A stretch of DNA of 13,020 nucleotides from DATDVL01 sp035290025 (GTDB lineage Archaea; Nanobdellota; Nanobdellia; SCGC-AAA011-G17; DATDVL01): the NCBI GenBank assembly GCA_035290025.1, contig DATDVL010000056.1, positions 1 to 13,020 on the forward strand. The letters are read 5' to 3'. The notes under the pieces were generated by a model. That model was not told the origin of the DNA. It did not search any database and saw only the letters and a program-made list of their open reading frames with translations. Below, piece by piece: positions 1 to 6,175 of this stretch (position 1 is its first letter; every line of letters begins with the position of its first letter). A program made the translations under genes and the position numbers.

Positions 1-1
1 A

Positions 2-742
2 GTGTTGGTTCGTAATGATCATTTGCAGATTCTTCGTCCTTCTCCTAAGCCTTTGGTGCATTATGAGCCTGCGGTTCCTAAGGCTCCTGTTCCTGAGCCA
101 GTGATAATGCCTCGTCCTGTTCCTTCTCCTTTTCCTGCTGCTCCTGTTGTTCGTGATTTTCCGAGTGATGAGACGCCGCATCGGTATGTAGTTATTAGTG
201 ATAAGTTGACGAAGCGTCCCTTGGTTTCTGCTGTGGTGTCAAGTGCATATGCATTAGTAGAGCCGGAGTTGTTCCCTCCGGATAAGTTGTTGTTGGATGT
301 GGTGCTTCCGGAGGTTGTTCGTAATCCTGATTTGGTGCATCATGAGGAATTGTTGGTGTTGTTGGAGAAGAAGGCGAAGAAGTTGGGTATTCCTTTTGCT
401 GATGAGTTAGTAATAAAGTTGCGGTATTATATTATTCGTGATGTGTTGCGTTTGGGTAGGGTTGAGCCGTTGTTGCGTGATAGGCATGTGTCGAAAGTTA
501 TGTGTCATGGCTATCAGGAGCCTGTGTTGGTGTCCTATCGTGGTCGTGAGTTGAAGACGAATGTATTTTTTGTTCATGATGCTGAGGTGCAGTCATTCAT
601 GCGTTCTGTTCTTGCGCGTACGAATCCTAAGGCTGATCTGAAGCAGTCGTTTATTGATTATACCGTGGGTAATTTGCGTTTGCAGTTCCAGCAGTCTACC
701 AAGTTGTCTTCTGCGAAGTTTACGATTACGAAGAATACGTGA
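2..742 (+). CDS. Stand-alone N-terminal domain of a type II/IV secretion ATPase (5' partial)
   Basis: The frame is open at the left edge; the GTG at position 2 may be internal. Residues about 12-60 are a proline-rich linker. Residues about 115-243 resemble the N-terminal domain of archaeal GspE/VirB11/FlaI-type ATPases: a helical stretch ending in LRYYIIRDVLRLGRVEPLLRD, then a strand-rich part ending in KFTITKNT. In the family that last segment (FTIRK-like) joins directly to the RecA-like ATPase core, which carries the Walker A, Walker B and Asp/His boxes. Here a TGA follows at once, and nothing resembling the ATPase core appears in the next 230 bases. The protein therefore cannot hydrolyse ATP by itself. 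It may be a truncated remnant or an independent partner of a secretion or pilus ATPase encoded elsewhere. Codon use (TTG, CGT, GTT) matches neighbouring + genes, so recent transfer is not indicated. Confidence 0.6.
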   Translation: MLVRNDHLQILRPSPKPLVHYEPAVPKAPVPEPVIMPRPVPSPFPAAPVVRDFPSDETPHRYVVISDKLTKRPLVSAVVSSAYALVEPELFPPDKLLLDVVLPEVVRNPDLVHHEELLVLLEKKAKKLGIPFADELVIKLRYYIIRDVLRLGRVEPLLRDRHVSKVMCHGYQEPVLVSYRGRELKTNVFFVHDAEVQSFMRSVLARTNPKADLKQSFIDYTVGNLRLQFQQSTKLSSAKFTITKNT

Positions 743-761
743 TGGTTTGTTACAGAAAAAC

Positions 762-769
762 TTTATATA
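762..769 (+). promoter_or_regulatory. TATA box (TTTATATA) upstream of the regulator operon
   Basis: TTTATATA lies just after the end of the first gene. Its centre is 27.5 bp before an ATG at 793, the spacing seen at other leaderless genes here. The transcript would begin near 793 and run through the hairpins into the winged-helix gene. Confidence 0.6.
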
Positions 770-792
770 GCATGGTTTTCGTGGTTTTGGTT

Positions 793-873
793 ATGGCAGG
801 TTTCATATTAAGTAAGTATCGTATGGACGTTTCTCCTACTTGCCTTCCTATTTTTAATCACTGGAAATCTTAA
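793..873 (+). CDS. Possible leaderless 26-residue leader peptide
   Basis: ATG at 793, stop TAA at 871-873. The peptide begins MAGFILSKYRMDV and has no recognisable family. The only strong support is position: the ATG sits exactly where transcription should start from the TATA box at 762-769, as at the other leaderless genes. It is followed by two hairpins and an SD-led regulator gene, an arrangement that would suit a leader peptide or attenuator. A longer in-frame ATG at 772 lies upstream of the predicted transcription start and is unlikely. The peptide may equally be chance in an untranslated leader. Confidence 0.35.
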   Translation: MAGFILSKYRMDVSPTCLPIFNHWKS

Positions 874-938
874 GGGTCCGGTGGTTAGTCATTATTGATT
901 GCTGGACCCGTTCTGAGAAGTTTGATGATTCGTCATCA
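874..938 (+). promoter_or_regulatory. Two hairpins in the leader of the winged-helix gene
   Basis: Hairpin 1 pairs GGGTCC (874-879) with GGACCC (904-909) and starts directly after the leader-peptide stop. Hairpin 2 is TGATGA, TTCG, TCATCA (923-938): a perfect 6-bp stem closed by a UUCG tetraloop. Neither is followed by a T tract, so they are not obvious terminators. They sit between the predicted transcription start and the SD of the regulator at 958-962. Confidence 0.45.
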
Positions 939-973
939 CATCGTTAAATAATTCCTTGGAGGATTGATGTCAT

Positions 974-1291
974 ATGGGTCGTATCATTAAGATGGGAGAA
1001 GAGGGTGAACGTGAAACGTTGCGTTCGTTGGTGCTTGGCCAATTGACAGAGGCGCAGAAGTTGTTGTTAGTTAGGGCTCGTGACAAGCAGGGCGAGCAGG
1101 TGTCACGTTTTGTTAATGGCGTGCGTAAGGAGATCCAGTGCTCTGATTCTACGTTGTGGAAGTCGCTGCGTTTCTTGCGTGAAAAGTCGTTGGTTGCTCG
1201 TTCTGAGCAGATTGCTTTGACGACTGCGGGTCAGTGGTTGGTTGCTGATCTATCTATGCCCTTGCAGGAACGGTGCCTATGGTGCGAGTGA
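974..1291 (+). CDS. Small winged helix-turn-helix transcriptional regulator
   Basis: A 105-residue protein. Residues about 24-92 have the pattern of an archaeal winged-helix DNA-binding domain: LTEAQKLLLVRA (helix 1), a middle helix (SRFVNGVRKEIQ), the recognition helix around CSDSTLWKSLRFLREKSL, and a wing ending IALTTAGQWLV. No effector domain is present, so it would be a compact repressor or activator. Residues 101-104 form CLWC, perhaps a redox or metal site. The start is supported by GGAGG at 958-962, 11 bases before the ATG; a second in-frame ATG lies at 992. It lies 13 bp before the next gene, whose SD overlaps its stop codon, so the two are cotranscribed. Its long structured leader suggests post-initiation control. 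The subfamily (ArsR, MarR or other) cannot be settled by eye. Confidence 0.7.
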   Translation: MGRIIKMGEEGERETLRSLVLGQLTEAQKLLLVRARDKQGEQVSRFVNGVRKEIQCSDSTLWKSLRFLREKSLVARSEQIALTTAGQWLVADLSMPLQERCLWCE

Positions 1292-1304
1292 GGAGTGATA
1301 GGGT

Positions 1305-1520
1305 ATGACACGGAAAAGTATAGAAAATTGTCCTGAACTAGTGGATCGTTTTATGGAGACTGTTTGTGGTGATGGGTGCACTGCTGATCGTTTAGAAACT
1401 GTTGTTGATGGTACACAGACGAGTCTTCCTGATAGACGTAAGGCTGCTGATGTGTATGTTGCTGACGGTAATTATATTATTCCTCCGTATGATGGTCATG
1501 GTTACTGCGGGATGCTTTAG
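1305..1520 (+). CDS. Hypothetical 71-residue protein coupled to the winged-helix gene
   Basis: Not recognised. The start is supported by GGAG at 1292-1295, overlapping the upstream stop codon, nine bases before the ATG. It contains four cysteines (C9, C21, C25, C68), with C21 and C25 in the segment VCGDGC, and an aromatic C-terminal tail, PPYDGHGYCGML. No membrane segment is evident. It could be a metal-binding or sensor partner of the adjacent regulator, but this rests on position only. Its TAG overlaps the TAA of kae1 on the other strand within the four bases TTAG. Confidence 0.5.
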   Translation: MTRKSIENCPELVDRFMETVCGDGCTADRLETVVDGTQTSLPDRRKAADVYVADGNYIIPPYDGHGYCGML

Positions 1521-2506
1521 TCCCAAGTAGCAGTCACTTGGTCTATTCTCCAGGTAGGATTGATAGTATCTTTTGGTGTTAGCGCTTTGACTCCTTGTTG
1601 GTGTTGTAATATGCCTACCCATCCTATCATGACAGGATTATCCGCAGCATATTTTAATGGTACGGCGTAGGCTTTTGCTCCTCGTTCTTTGCTCATGGCT
1701 TCAAGCATGGCTGCGAATCGTTGGTTTGCTGCTACGCCTCCGATGAGTAATACTTCTTGTTTGTCTGCGAATGCTAGTGCTCGTTCGGTCACTTCTATGA
1801 GCATGGCGAAGCATGTTTCTTGTAGGCTATAACACAAATCTTCTGTTTTTGTTCCTTGTTCGTGCATGCGTAATGCTTTGGTGAGTATGCCAGAGAAGCT
1901 GACGTCCATGCCTTTGACAGTGTAGGGGAGTTCGATATAGTTTCCTTTCTTGGCGAGTTGTTCTATTTGTGGTCCTGCGGGGAATCCTAGTCCTACGGTT
2001 CTTCCGAATTTGTCTAAAGTGTTTCCTATGGCGGTGTCTAATGTTTCTCCCATGACGTAGAAATTGTTTTCTTCTCTGCTGATGATTTGTGTGTTTGCTC
2101 CGGAGACGAAGAGGTAGACAGGGTCTTTTGCTCCGGTGAGTAATCTACCAATTTCTAAATGTCCGGTGATATGGTTGACGCCTTGGAGTGGTTTGTTGAA
2201 TTCTTTTGCTAGCTGTTGTGCGTAGCGCATGCCGACGTGCAGGCTGGGTGGTAGTCCTGGTCCTTGGCTTATGGCGATGATCATAATGTCATCCATGGTG
2301 AGATGTGCTTGTTGTAATGCTTCTTTCAGGACGTCTTCTTTTACTTGTTCATGGTGGTTGGCTACGGCGTTGGGTATTAATCCGCCTTCTTCCGTGGTGA
2401 CTTGTCTTCTGACGTCTGCGAGGATGTGCCCTTTTTCGTTGATGATGCCTATTCCGAAAGTATGTGCTGTGCACTCAATAGCTAAGCAGGTGATATGTCC
2501 TTTCAT
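1517..2506 (-). CDS. kae1: KEOPS subunit Kae1, tRNA N6-threonylcarbamoyladenosine (t6A37) synthase
   Basis: Kae1/TsaD-family ASKHA protein of 329 residues, full length for the family. It transfers threonylcarbamoyl from threonylcarbamoyl-AMP to A37 of ANN-decoding tRNAs, working with the other KEOPS subunits in the cytoplasm. Visible motifs: N-terminal strand with IECTAHTFGIGI; metal-binding NHITGH with His112 and His116; VSGANTQI (134-141); GETLDTAIGNTLDKFGR (153-169); GMDVSFSGILT (199-209); GGVAAN (256-261); and AADN with Asp289 as third metal ligand. Many archaea fuse Kae1 to the kinase Bud32; here the protein ends after the typical TWRIDQV tail, and no bud32 is in the window. The ATG has no SD but lies 27.5 bp from the centre of a TATA box, so the mRNA is predicted leaderless. 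The family assignment is very secure. Confidence 0.96.
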   Translation of the reverse strand: MKGHITCLAIECTAHTFGIGIINEKGHILADVRRQVTTEEGGLIPNAVANHHEQVKEDVLKEALQQAHLTMDDIMIIAISQGPGLPPSLHVGMRYAQQLAKEFNKPLQGVNHITGHLEIGRLLTGAKDPVYLFVSGANTQIISREENNFYVMGETLDTAIGNTLDKFGRTVGLGFPAGPQIEQLAKKGNYIELPYTVKGMDVSFSGILTKALRMHEQGTKTEDLCYSLQETCFAMLIEVTERALAFADKQEVLLIGGVAANQRFAAMLEAMSKERGAKAYAVPLKYAADNPVMIGWVGILQHQQGVKALTPKDTINPTWRIDQVTATWD

Positions 2507-2529
2507 GATAATTTAAGGAGGGGATAGTT

Positions 2530-2537
2530 TTTTATAG
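2530..2537. promoter_or_regulatory. Shared TATA box between kae1 and the divergent 210-residue gene
   Basis: Reads CTATAAAA on the - strand and TTTTATAG on the + strand. The centre is 27.5 bp from the kae1 ATG (leaderless) and 35.5 bp from the ATG at 2569, which would leave a leader of about 8-10 nt. Only 62 bp separate the two genes and no second convincing box is seen. Confidence 0.6.
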
Positions 2538-2568
2538 CTTTTCTTTAGAAGTCTTTGTTGGGGTTCGA

Positions 2569-3201
2569 ATGGTTCGGAGACTAGTTTCATGTGGTTTGAA
2601 AGAATGTGTTAATATGCATTTTAATCAAACGACAGGATATCGTTCAGCGAATGTGAATGTGTTAGTGTCATTGTTGCGTCTTCTTCCAAGTGTTTTTCCT
2701 GATTGGAATTTTTATGCTGCTCTGCATGTGGCAAAAGAAGAAGACTACGGTAAATATTCTTTACATATGGGATGGAATAAGGACGATTTTCGGGAAAAAA
2801 TGACATGGGACGATAAGATTTGTCGTCAGTTTGATCGTCTTGGTAAAGAAAAGATTCTTCGTGGTGGTCGTTTGCGTAGCGTTCATTTCTCTGCTGGTCC
2901 TATGGTGACTTCTCCTGATAGAGTCTATGATTGTTTAGTAGAAGATCTAGTCATATTACAAGCTGCAGGGTATAAGCAATTCCGTTTTGAAATGGGTTAT
3001 AATGTGCATACAAAGCCTGGAAGTGCAAGTGCATTATGGTTTGGCGATGTGGTGCTGGCTGTGAATAACTATGCTTCTACAAGTGATTTCCAGTTTGCTT
3101 ATCGTAAAGAGCTAGAAGGCTCTTCTTCGATTGCTACACTTACCGATTGTGTTAAGTATAGTGTACATGGGATGAAATTCGTCGATTCAGAATCAGCATA
3201 G
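2569..3201 (+). CDS. Hypothetical 210-residue protein divergent from kae1
   Basis: Not recognised. The sequence looks globular and soluble: no signal peptide or membrane segment, with alternating strands and helices, for example VYDCLVEDLVILQAAGYKQF followed by RFEMGYNVHTK. The first 15 residues are basic with two cysteines, and Met16 (ATG at 2614) is an alternative start. The ATG at 2569 is preferred because it lies just downstream of the transcription start expected from the TATA box shared with kae1. Sharing a promoter with kae1 suggests housekeeping-level expression, not a defined role. It ends two bases before the convergent 129-residue gene. Confidence 0.7.
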   Translation: MVRRLVSCGLKECVNMHFNQTTGYRSANVNVLVSLLRLLPSVFPDWNFYAALHVAKEEDYGKYSLHMGWNKDDFREKMTWDDKICRQFDRLGKEKILRGGRLRSVHFSAGPMVTSPDRVYDCLVEDLVILQAAGYKQFRFEMGYNVHTKPGSASALWFGDVVLAVNNYASTSDFQFAYRKELEGSSSIATLTDCVKYSVHGMKFVDSESA

Positions 3202-3203
3202 GA

Positions 3204-3593
3204 TTATGCAATAAGCATTCTCGCTGTTTTCATGTCATCAAATAGTTGCATGTACTTCTTGGCATCCTTCATGCGTTTCATGAGTCGTGCTTTTTCGTGG
3301 ATGCGTGCGATGAAGTTGAGTAATCGTTCTTCTGTGTCTTCTTGGTTTTTGAGGTTGATGACTTGGTAGCCTGCTAGGGGGTCGTTGTCTTCCCAGTTTT
3401 CTGTTGCGTCTTTTTTCTTGATGTCGTGTATGATTTGTTTGACGAAGTTTGCGGGGTCGTCGAACTTGTAGTCTTTCGTAAGTGTGATAATAGCTCCATT
3501 TTTGCTGTAATTAATGTCAAAGATGATGTGCGATTGTCGTGGTTCGAATTGTTTTACGAGAATATTTTTTATTTCGTACTCGGTGTTGGGCAT
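3204..3593 (-). CDS. Hypothetical 129-residue charged protein
   Basis: Not recognised. The N-terminal 60 residues alternate hydrophobic and polar residues (SHIIFDINYSKNGAIITLTK), suggesting a small beta-sheet domain. Residues about 85-125 are strongly helical and basic, with RLLNFIARIHEKARLMKRMK, compatible with a helical hairpin or coiled coil. No catalytic motif or cysteine pair is visible. The start is well supported: TATATAAG on the - strand is centred 27.5 bp upstream of the ATG, so the mRNA should be leaderless. The 3' end is 2 bp from that of the preceding + gene. Confidence 0.7.
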   Translation of the reverse strand: MPNTEYEIKNILVKQFEPRQSHIIFDINYSKNGAIITLTKDYKFDDPANFVKQIIHDIKKKDATENWEDNDPLAGYQVINLKNQEDTEERLLNFIARIHEKARLMKRMKDAKKYMQLFDDMKTARMLIA

Positions 3594-3616
3594 AGAAAAT
3601 GTTTTTATCGTGCTTG

Positions 3617-3624
3617 CTTATATA
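3617..3624 (-). promoter_or_regulatory. TATA box (TATATAAG) for the 129-residue gene
   Basis: On the - strand, TATATAAG is centred 27.5 bp from the ATG at 3593, giving a leaderless transcript. Confidence 0.65.
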
Positions 3625-3687
3625 GTTTTTTATTCAAGGGTTTGCGCTGGTTTTATTGCTTCCTAGTAACATTTCCCGTACACAAAG

Positions 3688-3695
3688 TTTATAAA
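3688..3695 (+). promoter_or_regulatory. TATA box (TTTATAAA) for the zinc microprotein pair
   Basis: TTTATAAATA, with its 8-bp core centred 27.5 bp before the ATG at 3719. This fixes the start of the first small zinc protein as leaderless. Confidence 0.7.
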
Positions 3696-3718
3696 TATTT
3701 GAACTGTTAGGGTTGTTT

Positions 3719-3856
3719 ATGGAACCGATGTGTTGGGTGTGTAAGATGTCATTTGCTAGTTATACCTGTTCTCGTTGTAAGAAGCCTACGTGTGGTGCTC
3801 ATTTGAATGATGTTACCAAGATTTGTACAAATTGTGTTGCTCCCGGGAGGCGTTAG
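3719..3856 (+). CDS. 45-residue cross-brace (treble-clef-like) zinc protein, first of a pair
   Basis: A 45-residue protein almost wholly made of zinc ligands: C5-x2-C8, C17-x2-C20, C25-x2-H28 and C36-x2-C39. The spacing C-x2-C-x8-C-x2-C-x4-C-x2-H-x7-C-x2-C matches eight-ligand, two-zinc cross-brace folds (FYVE, RING, AN1 or HIT-finger type). The central C-x2-C-x4-C-x2-C/H is closest to FYVE-like spacing. The tail APGRR is basic. No other domain is present, so it is likely an adaptor for RNA, DNA or protein. The start is set by the TATA box 27.5 bp upstream. It is followed two bases later by a paralogue whose SD lies inside this gene's end, so the two are translated from one mRNA. The exact fold class is inference. 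Confidence 0.8.
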   Translation: MEPMCWVCKMSFASYTCSRCKKPTCGAHLNDVTKICTNCVAPGRR

Positions 3857-3858
3857 GT

Positions 3859-4029
3859 ATGTCGGAGATGTGTGGTGTTTGTCATCGGACGTTTAGTTCT
3901 CATAAGTGTGAGCGTTGTAATAAGGAAATTTGTGAGATTGATTGGAATATTCTTGCGAAGACGTGTATTGTGTGTGTTCCTCGTAAGTCTTCGGTGAATC
4001 GTTCGTATGGTCTGCCGCACGGTAACTGA
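3859..4029 (+). CDS. 56-residue cross-brace zinc protein, second of a pair
   Basis: Paralogue of the preceding gene with ligands at identical residue numbers: C5, C8, C17, C20, C25, position 28, C36, C39. Position 28 is Asp instead of His (CEID against CGAH), so one zinc site would use Asp or be weaker. Key segments are CGVCHRTFSSHKC and CERCNKEIC. A basic, serine-rich tail of about 17 residues extends beyond the finger. The ATG at 3859 is chosen because GGGAGG (3845-3850) ends eight bases before it; an in-frame ATG at 3823 would add 12 residues, but lies inside the upstream gene and lacks an SD. The two proteins probably fold alike and may act together. Confidence 0.8.
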   Translation: MSEMCGVCHRTFSSHKCERCNKEICEIDWNILAKTCIVCVPRKSSVNRSYGLPHGN

Positions 4030-4062
4030 GTTTTTGTCCTTTTTGAGTGATAGGCACAGTCG

Positions 4063-4079
4063 TTCATAAGCTTTTAATA
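4063..4079 (+). promoter_or_regulatory. Probable promoter of the lipoprotein gene
   Basis: Two overlapping TATA-like boxes. TTCATAAG (4063-4070) is centred 26.5 bp before the ATG at 4093. TTTTAATA (4072-4079) would start transcription near 4103, before the in-frame ATG at 4111. They support different starts for the same gene. Confidence 0.4.
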
Positions 4080-4092
4080 GGTTTTTTTCCTC

Positions 4093-4878
4093 ATGGTTTT
4101 TTCGATACGTATGAATAATTTACGCACAGTTCTTGTTTCGTTGGGTTTGTCGGGTGTTGTTATGGGTTGTTCTACTGCTCGTGATACGCGTTTGATTGTG
4201 CAGGAGCTTTCTACGCGGGAAACGACTATTGATATGTTGCGTGCTGTTACAGAAAAGGTTGATAGCGCTACGCCTACAAATTCTGAGGATGATGTTCGTC
4301 CTATTTCTCAAGTGCATATGTCTGCTTTTAGGAGTAATTATTTGGTTATGAGTTCTTCTCCGTCGTCGTTACCCCATTCTTTGCAGTATGATAGGTATGC
4401 TACCGTGATTGATAATCTACGTGCTGATGCTGTTGCCAATGATCAGGTGCCGGGCGAGAGTGAAGCTAAGGAGTTGTCGTTCCGTATGTTGGGTGATCAG
4501 TTCCATCCTGTGGTTGGTTCGTTGGTTGCTGCTAGTTATGATCTTCGTCGTTCTCTTCGTCGTGAGATGGATCGTTTATCGTTTGAGATTGATGGTTGGA
4601 AGGGTAAGGCTTCTGTTGGTGGTTCATTGACCGGTGTTGATGAGGTTGGTTTTAAGTTGCGTAAGGATGTTGGTCATGGCTGGAAGTTGTCGTTGGGTTT
4701 GTTGTTTGCTGCTGATAATGAAGCTTTGACAGATGGTGTTAGTCGTGATGATTTTATGATGTACCATGTGCATGAGCCAGGTGTGTGGGATATGTATTCG
4801 GGTAATATTGATTTTACACGTTTCGAGTATAGTCCTGGTGGTTCTCGTGTTGAATTAGCATTAGAGAGAAAGTTTTAG
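4093..4878 (+). CDS. Predicted surface lipoprotein, function unknown
   Basis: A 261-residue protein with an N-terminal hydrophobic segment ending in a lipobox-like VVMGC (Cys26). It is probably exported and lipid-anchored, leaving a mature outer domain of about 235 residues. Starting at Met7 (4111) gives a compact signal peptide, MNNLRTVLVSLGLSGVVMGC. The longer start at 4093 is kept because a TATA-like TTCATAAG lies 26.5 bp upstream. Residues about 130-165 are helical (SYDLRRSLRREMDRLSFEI). The remainder is rich in amphipathic strands with many glycines (KASVGGSLTG, EVGFKLRKDV, WKLSLGLLFA), ending in RVELALERKF. No catalytic motif is recognised. It converges on the OBG-family gene and the two stops overlap in the four bases TTAG. 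A structural or adhesive surface role is only inference. Confidence 0.7.
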   Translation: MVFSIRMNNLRTVLVSLGLSGVVMGCSTARDTRLIVQELSTRETTIDMLRAVTEKVDSATPTNSEDDVRPISQVHMSAFRSNYLVMSSSPSSLPHSLQYDRYATVIDNLRADAVANDQVPGESEAKELSFRMLGDQFHPVVGSLVAASYDLRRSLRREMDRLSFEIDGWKGKASVGGSLTGVDEVGFKLRKDVGHGWKLSLGLLFAADNEALTDGVSRDDFMMYHVHEPGVWDMYSGNIDFTRFEYSPGGSRVELALERKF

Positions 4879-6065
4879 GTTTTTATTTCTATCACGTCTA
4901 AGTGTTTGAGTGCGTGTTCTCTTCCTAAGGGTAGTTTTTTCTTGACGTCGATGGCTCGTACAAAGTTTTTCCCTAGGTCTTGGTGTATTTTGTAGGCGAA
5001 GTCTAATGCTGTTGATCCGGGTGGTAGTAAGAAGCAGTCAGGTAGTCTTCTACCGTTAGAGTCTTCAAGTTTTCCTGTTCCTCCTGGAAAAATGGCAATG
5101 TAGTGGAGGAATTTGAACACGGTGTCATTGAGCACATCTTGTACACCTGTTGATCCGTAGATGTCTAAAACGTTTTTTTTGATGTAGTCAAGTGCTTGTT
5201 GTTGTCCTTCCGTCAGTGGTTTAATGATATCGAAACTTTTTTCTCCTGGGATATAGGTGATGAGTCCTGCTTTACTTGCTTCTCGTAGTGCGAGTTCGCT
5301 GTCTGCACTGCAGGGTATGATGGTGTATTGTGAGCTGAAAAGTTGTTGGAGTTTTTCCAGATTTTTTTTGCTGGTGGGTTTGTCAATTTTATTAGCGGCG
5401 ATGATAATGGGCTTGCTGTAGTGGCGGATGAGTGAGCAAAATGATCGTAGGTCTTTTTCCGTCCAGCTGTCGGGTTTTTCTATGTTGAGGTTGAGTTTTT
5501 GTATGGCTCTAGTCACGTGTTCTTCTGTTATTTTGAGGCCGGAGAATTGTTGTGCTATTGCTTTGTCTAGTTTTATTTTTTCCATGATGATCTTTCTGCT
5601 ATAGCGTGCCCAGTTGTTGCTAAGGATGGTGTAATACCAGGTGTCTATTTCATATTCAAGGAATGCTATGTCAAGGCAGGGGTCGTAGCTTGCGTCAGGT
5701 ATGTTCTCTCCTTGGGCGTTAGTAGTTCCTGAAGCGTCGATGACATGTATTAATGCATCTGCTTGGCTTAAATCATTGAGGAATTCATAGCCTAATCCTT
5801 TTCCTTCGTGTGCTCCTGGTACGAGTCCTGGTACATCCATGAGTGTGATAGGCACGAATCGTTGTGCGTTGATGCAGTAGCCGAATCGGGGGTCGCATTT
5901 TGTGTTAAAGTAGGTTTCTACGCAGGGTACTTTTACATAACCGATTGCTTCGCTACTTTTGAGGGTGGTGAATGGTCGTTCGTGTATTTCTACGTTGGCG
6001 AGCGTGCTTGCTTTGAAGAAGCAACTTTTGCCTACTGATGGGTGTCCTACAAGTCCGATGAGCAT
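4875..6065 (-). CDS. OBG-family GTPase of the archaeal YchF type with C-terminal TGS domain
   Basis: A 396-residue TRAFAC-class GTPase of the OBG/YchF group, full length. P-loop (G1) GHPSVGKS at residues 7-14; G2 PFTT at 31-34; G3 DVPGLVPGAHEGKGLG starting at Asp77; G4 NKID at 225-228; G5 SAD at 253-255. A helical insert sits between G3 and G4. The TGS domain covers residues about 343-395 (FLLPPGSTALDFAYKIH). Family members associate with ribosomes and are linked to translation or stress responses; the exact cellular role in archaea is not settled. The start is supported by a TATA box centred 26.5 bp upstream and no SD, so it is predicted leaderless. That box is palindromic and appears to be shared with the divergent tRNA-Ile gene. 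Confidence 0.95.
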   Translation of the reverse strand: MLIGLVGHPSVGKSCFFKASTLANVEIHERPFTTLKSSEAIGYVKVPCVETYFNTKCDPRFGYCINAQRFVPITLMDVPGLVPGAHEGKGLGYEFLNDLSQADALIHVIDASGTTNAQGENIPDASYDPCLDIAFLEYEIDTWYYTILSNNWARYSRKIIMEKIKLDKAIAQQFSGLKITEEHVTRAIQKLNLNIEKPDSWTEKDLRSFCSLIRHYSKPIIIAANKIDKPTSKKNLEKLQQLFSSQYTIIPCSADSELALREASKAGLITYIPGEKSFDIIKPLTEGQQQALDYIKKNVLDIYGSTGVQDVLNDTVFKFLHYIAIFPGGTGKLEDSNGRRLPDCFLLPPGSTALDFAYKIHQDLGKNFVRAIDVKKKLPLGREHALKHLDVIEIKT

Positions 6066-6087
6066 GGTAGGGTTTATTTACATAATC

Positions 6088-6095
6088 TTTAAATA
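6088..6095. promoter_or_regulatory. Palindromic TATA box shared by the OBG-family gene and tRNA-Ile
   Basis: TTTAAATA reads as TATTTAAA on the other strand, a TATA-like box in both directions. Its centre is 26.5 bp from the GTPase ATG (-) and 27.5 bp from the first nucleotide of the tRNA (+). Only 53 bp separate the two genes and no second box is seen. Confidence 0.65.
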
Positions 6096-6149
6096 TGTTC
6101 GTTTTGGTAGTTTGTAGCGGACCCGTAGTTCAGCCTGGTTAGAGCACCG

Positions 6150-6175
6150 AAACTTCTCGTAGAGAAGTTGTGTAT
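6150..6175 (+). other. tRNA-Ile intron 1 (26 nt, position 29/30)
   Basis: A perfect bulge-helix-bulge. Exon helix AGA (6141-6143) pairs with TCT (6177-6179). The central 4-bp helix is GCAC (6144-6147) with GTGT (6170-6173). The 5' bulge is CG|A (6148-6150) and the 3' bulge AT|G (6174-6176), each cut after its second base. The intron hairpin is AACTTCTC (6151-6158), loop GTA, GAGAAGTT (6162-6169). The cuts coincide with the boundaries needed to close the mature anticodon stem. Non-canonical position for a tRNA intron. Confidence 0.85.

Noticed and set aside
913..928. CTGA followed by TGATGA, resembling D' and C' boxes of a C/D guide RNA
   Set aside because: No terminal C and D boxes flank them, and TGATGA is better explained as one arm of the UUCG hairpin.
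2229..2516. 95-codon ORF on + inside kae1
   Set aside because: Antisense to a well-conserved gene, with no promoter or SD; a by-product of strand composition.
3426..3710. 94-codon ORF on + antisense to the 129-residue gene
   Set aside because: Crosses the promoters of both flanking genes and encodes a low-complexity aromatic/Cys-rich product.
4846..4875. C-terminal RVELALERKF as a bacterial outer-membrane beta-signal
   Set aside because: The context is archaeal, with no outer membrane or assembly machinery expected; alternating residues alone are insufficient.
6153..6157. CTTCT read as C32-U33 plus anticodon UCU (tRNA-Arg)
   Set aside because: The stem register is off by one and there is no matching 3' strand. 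The two-intron isoleucine solution closes every stem.
6151..6169. Hairpin AACTTCTC-GTA-GAGAAGTT read as a tRNA-Tyr(GUA) anticodon arm
   Set aside because: Position 33 would be C, the stem would not connect to the D arm, and G1-C72 is unusual for archaeal tRNA-Tyr. It is explained fully as the hairpin of intron 1.
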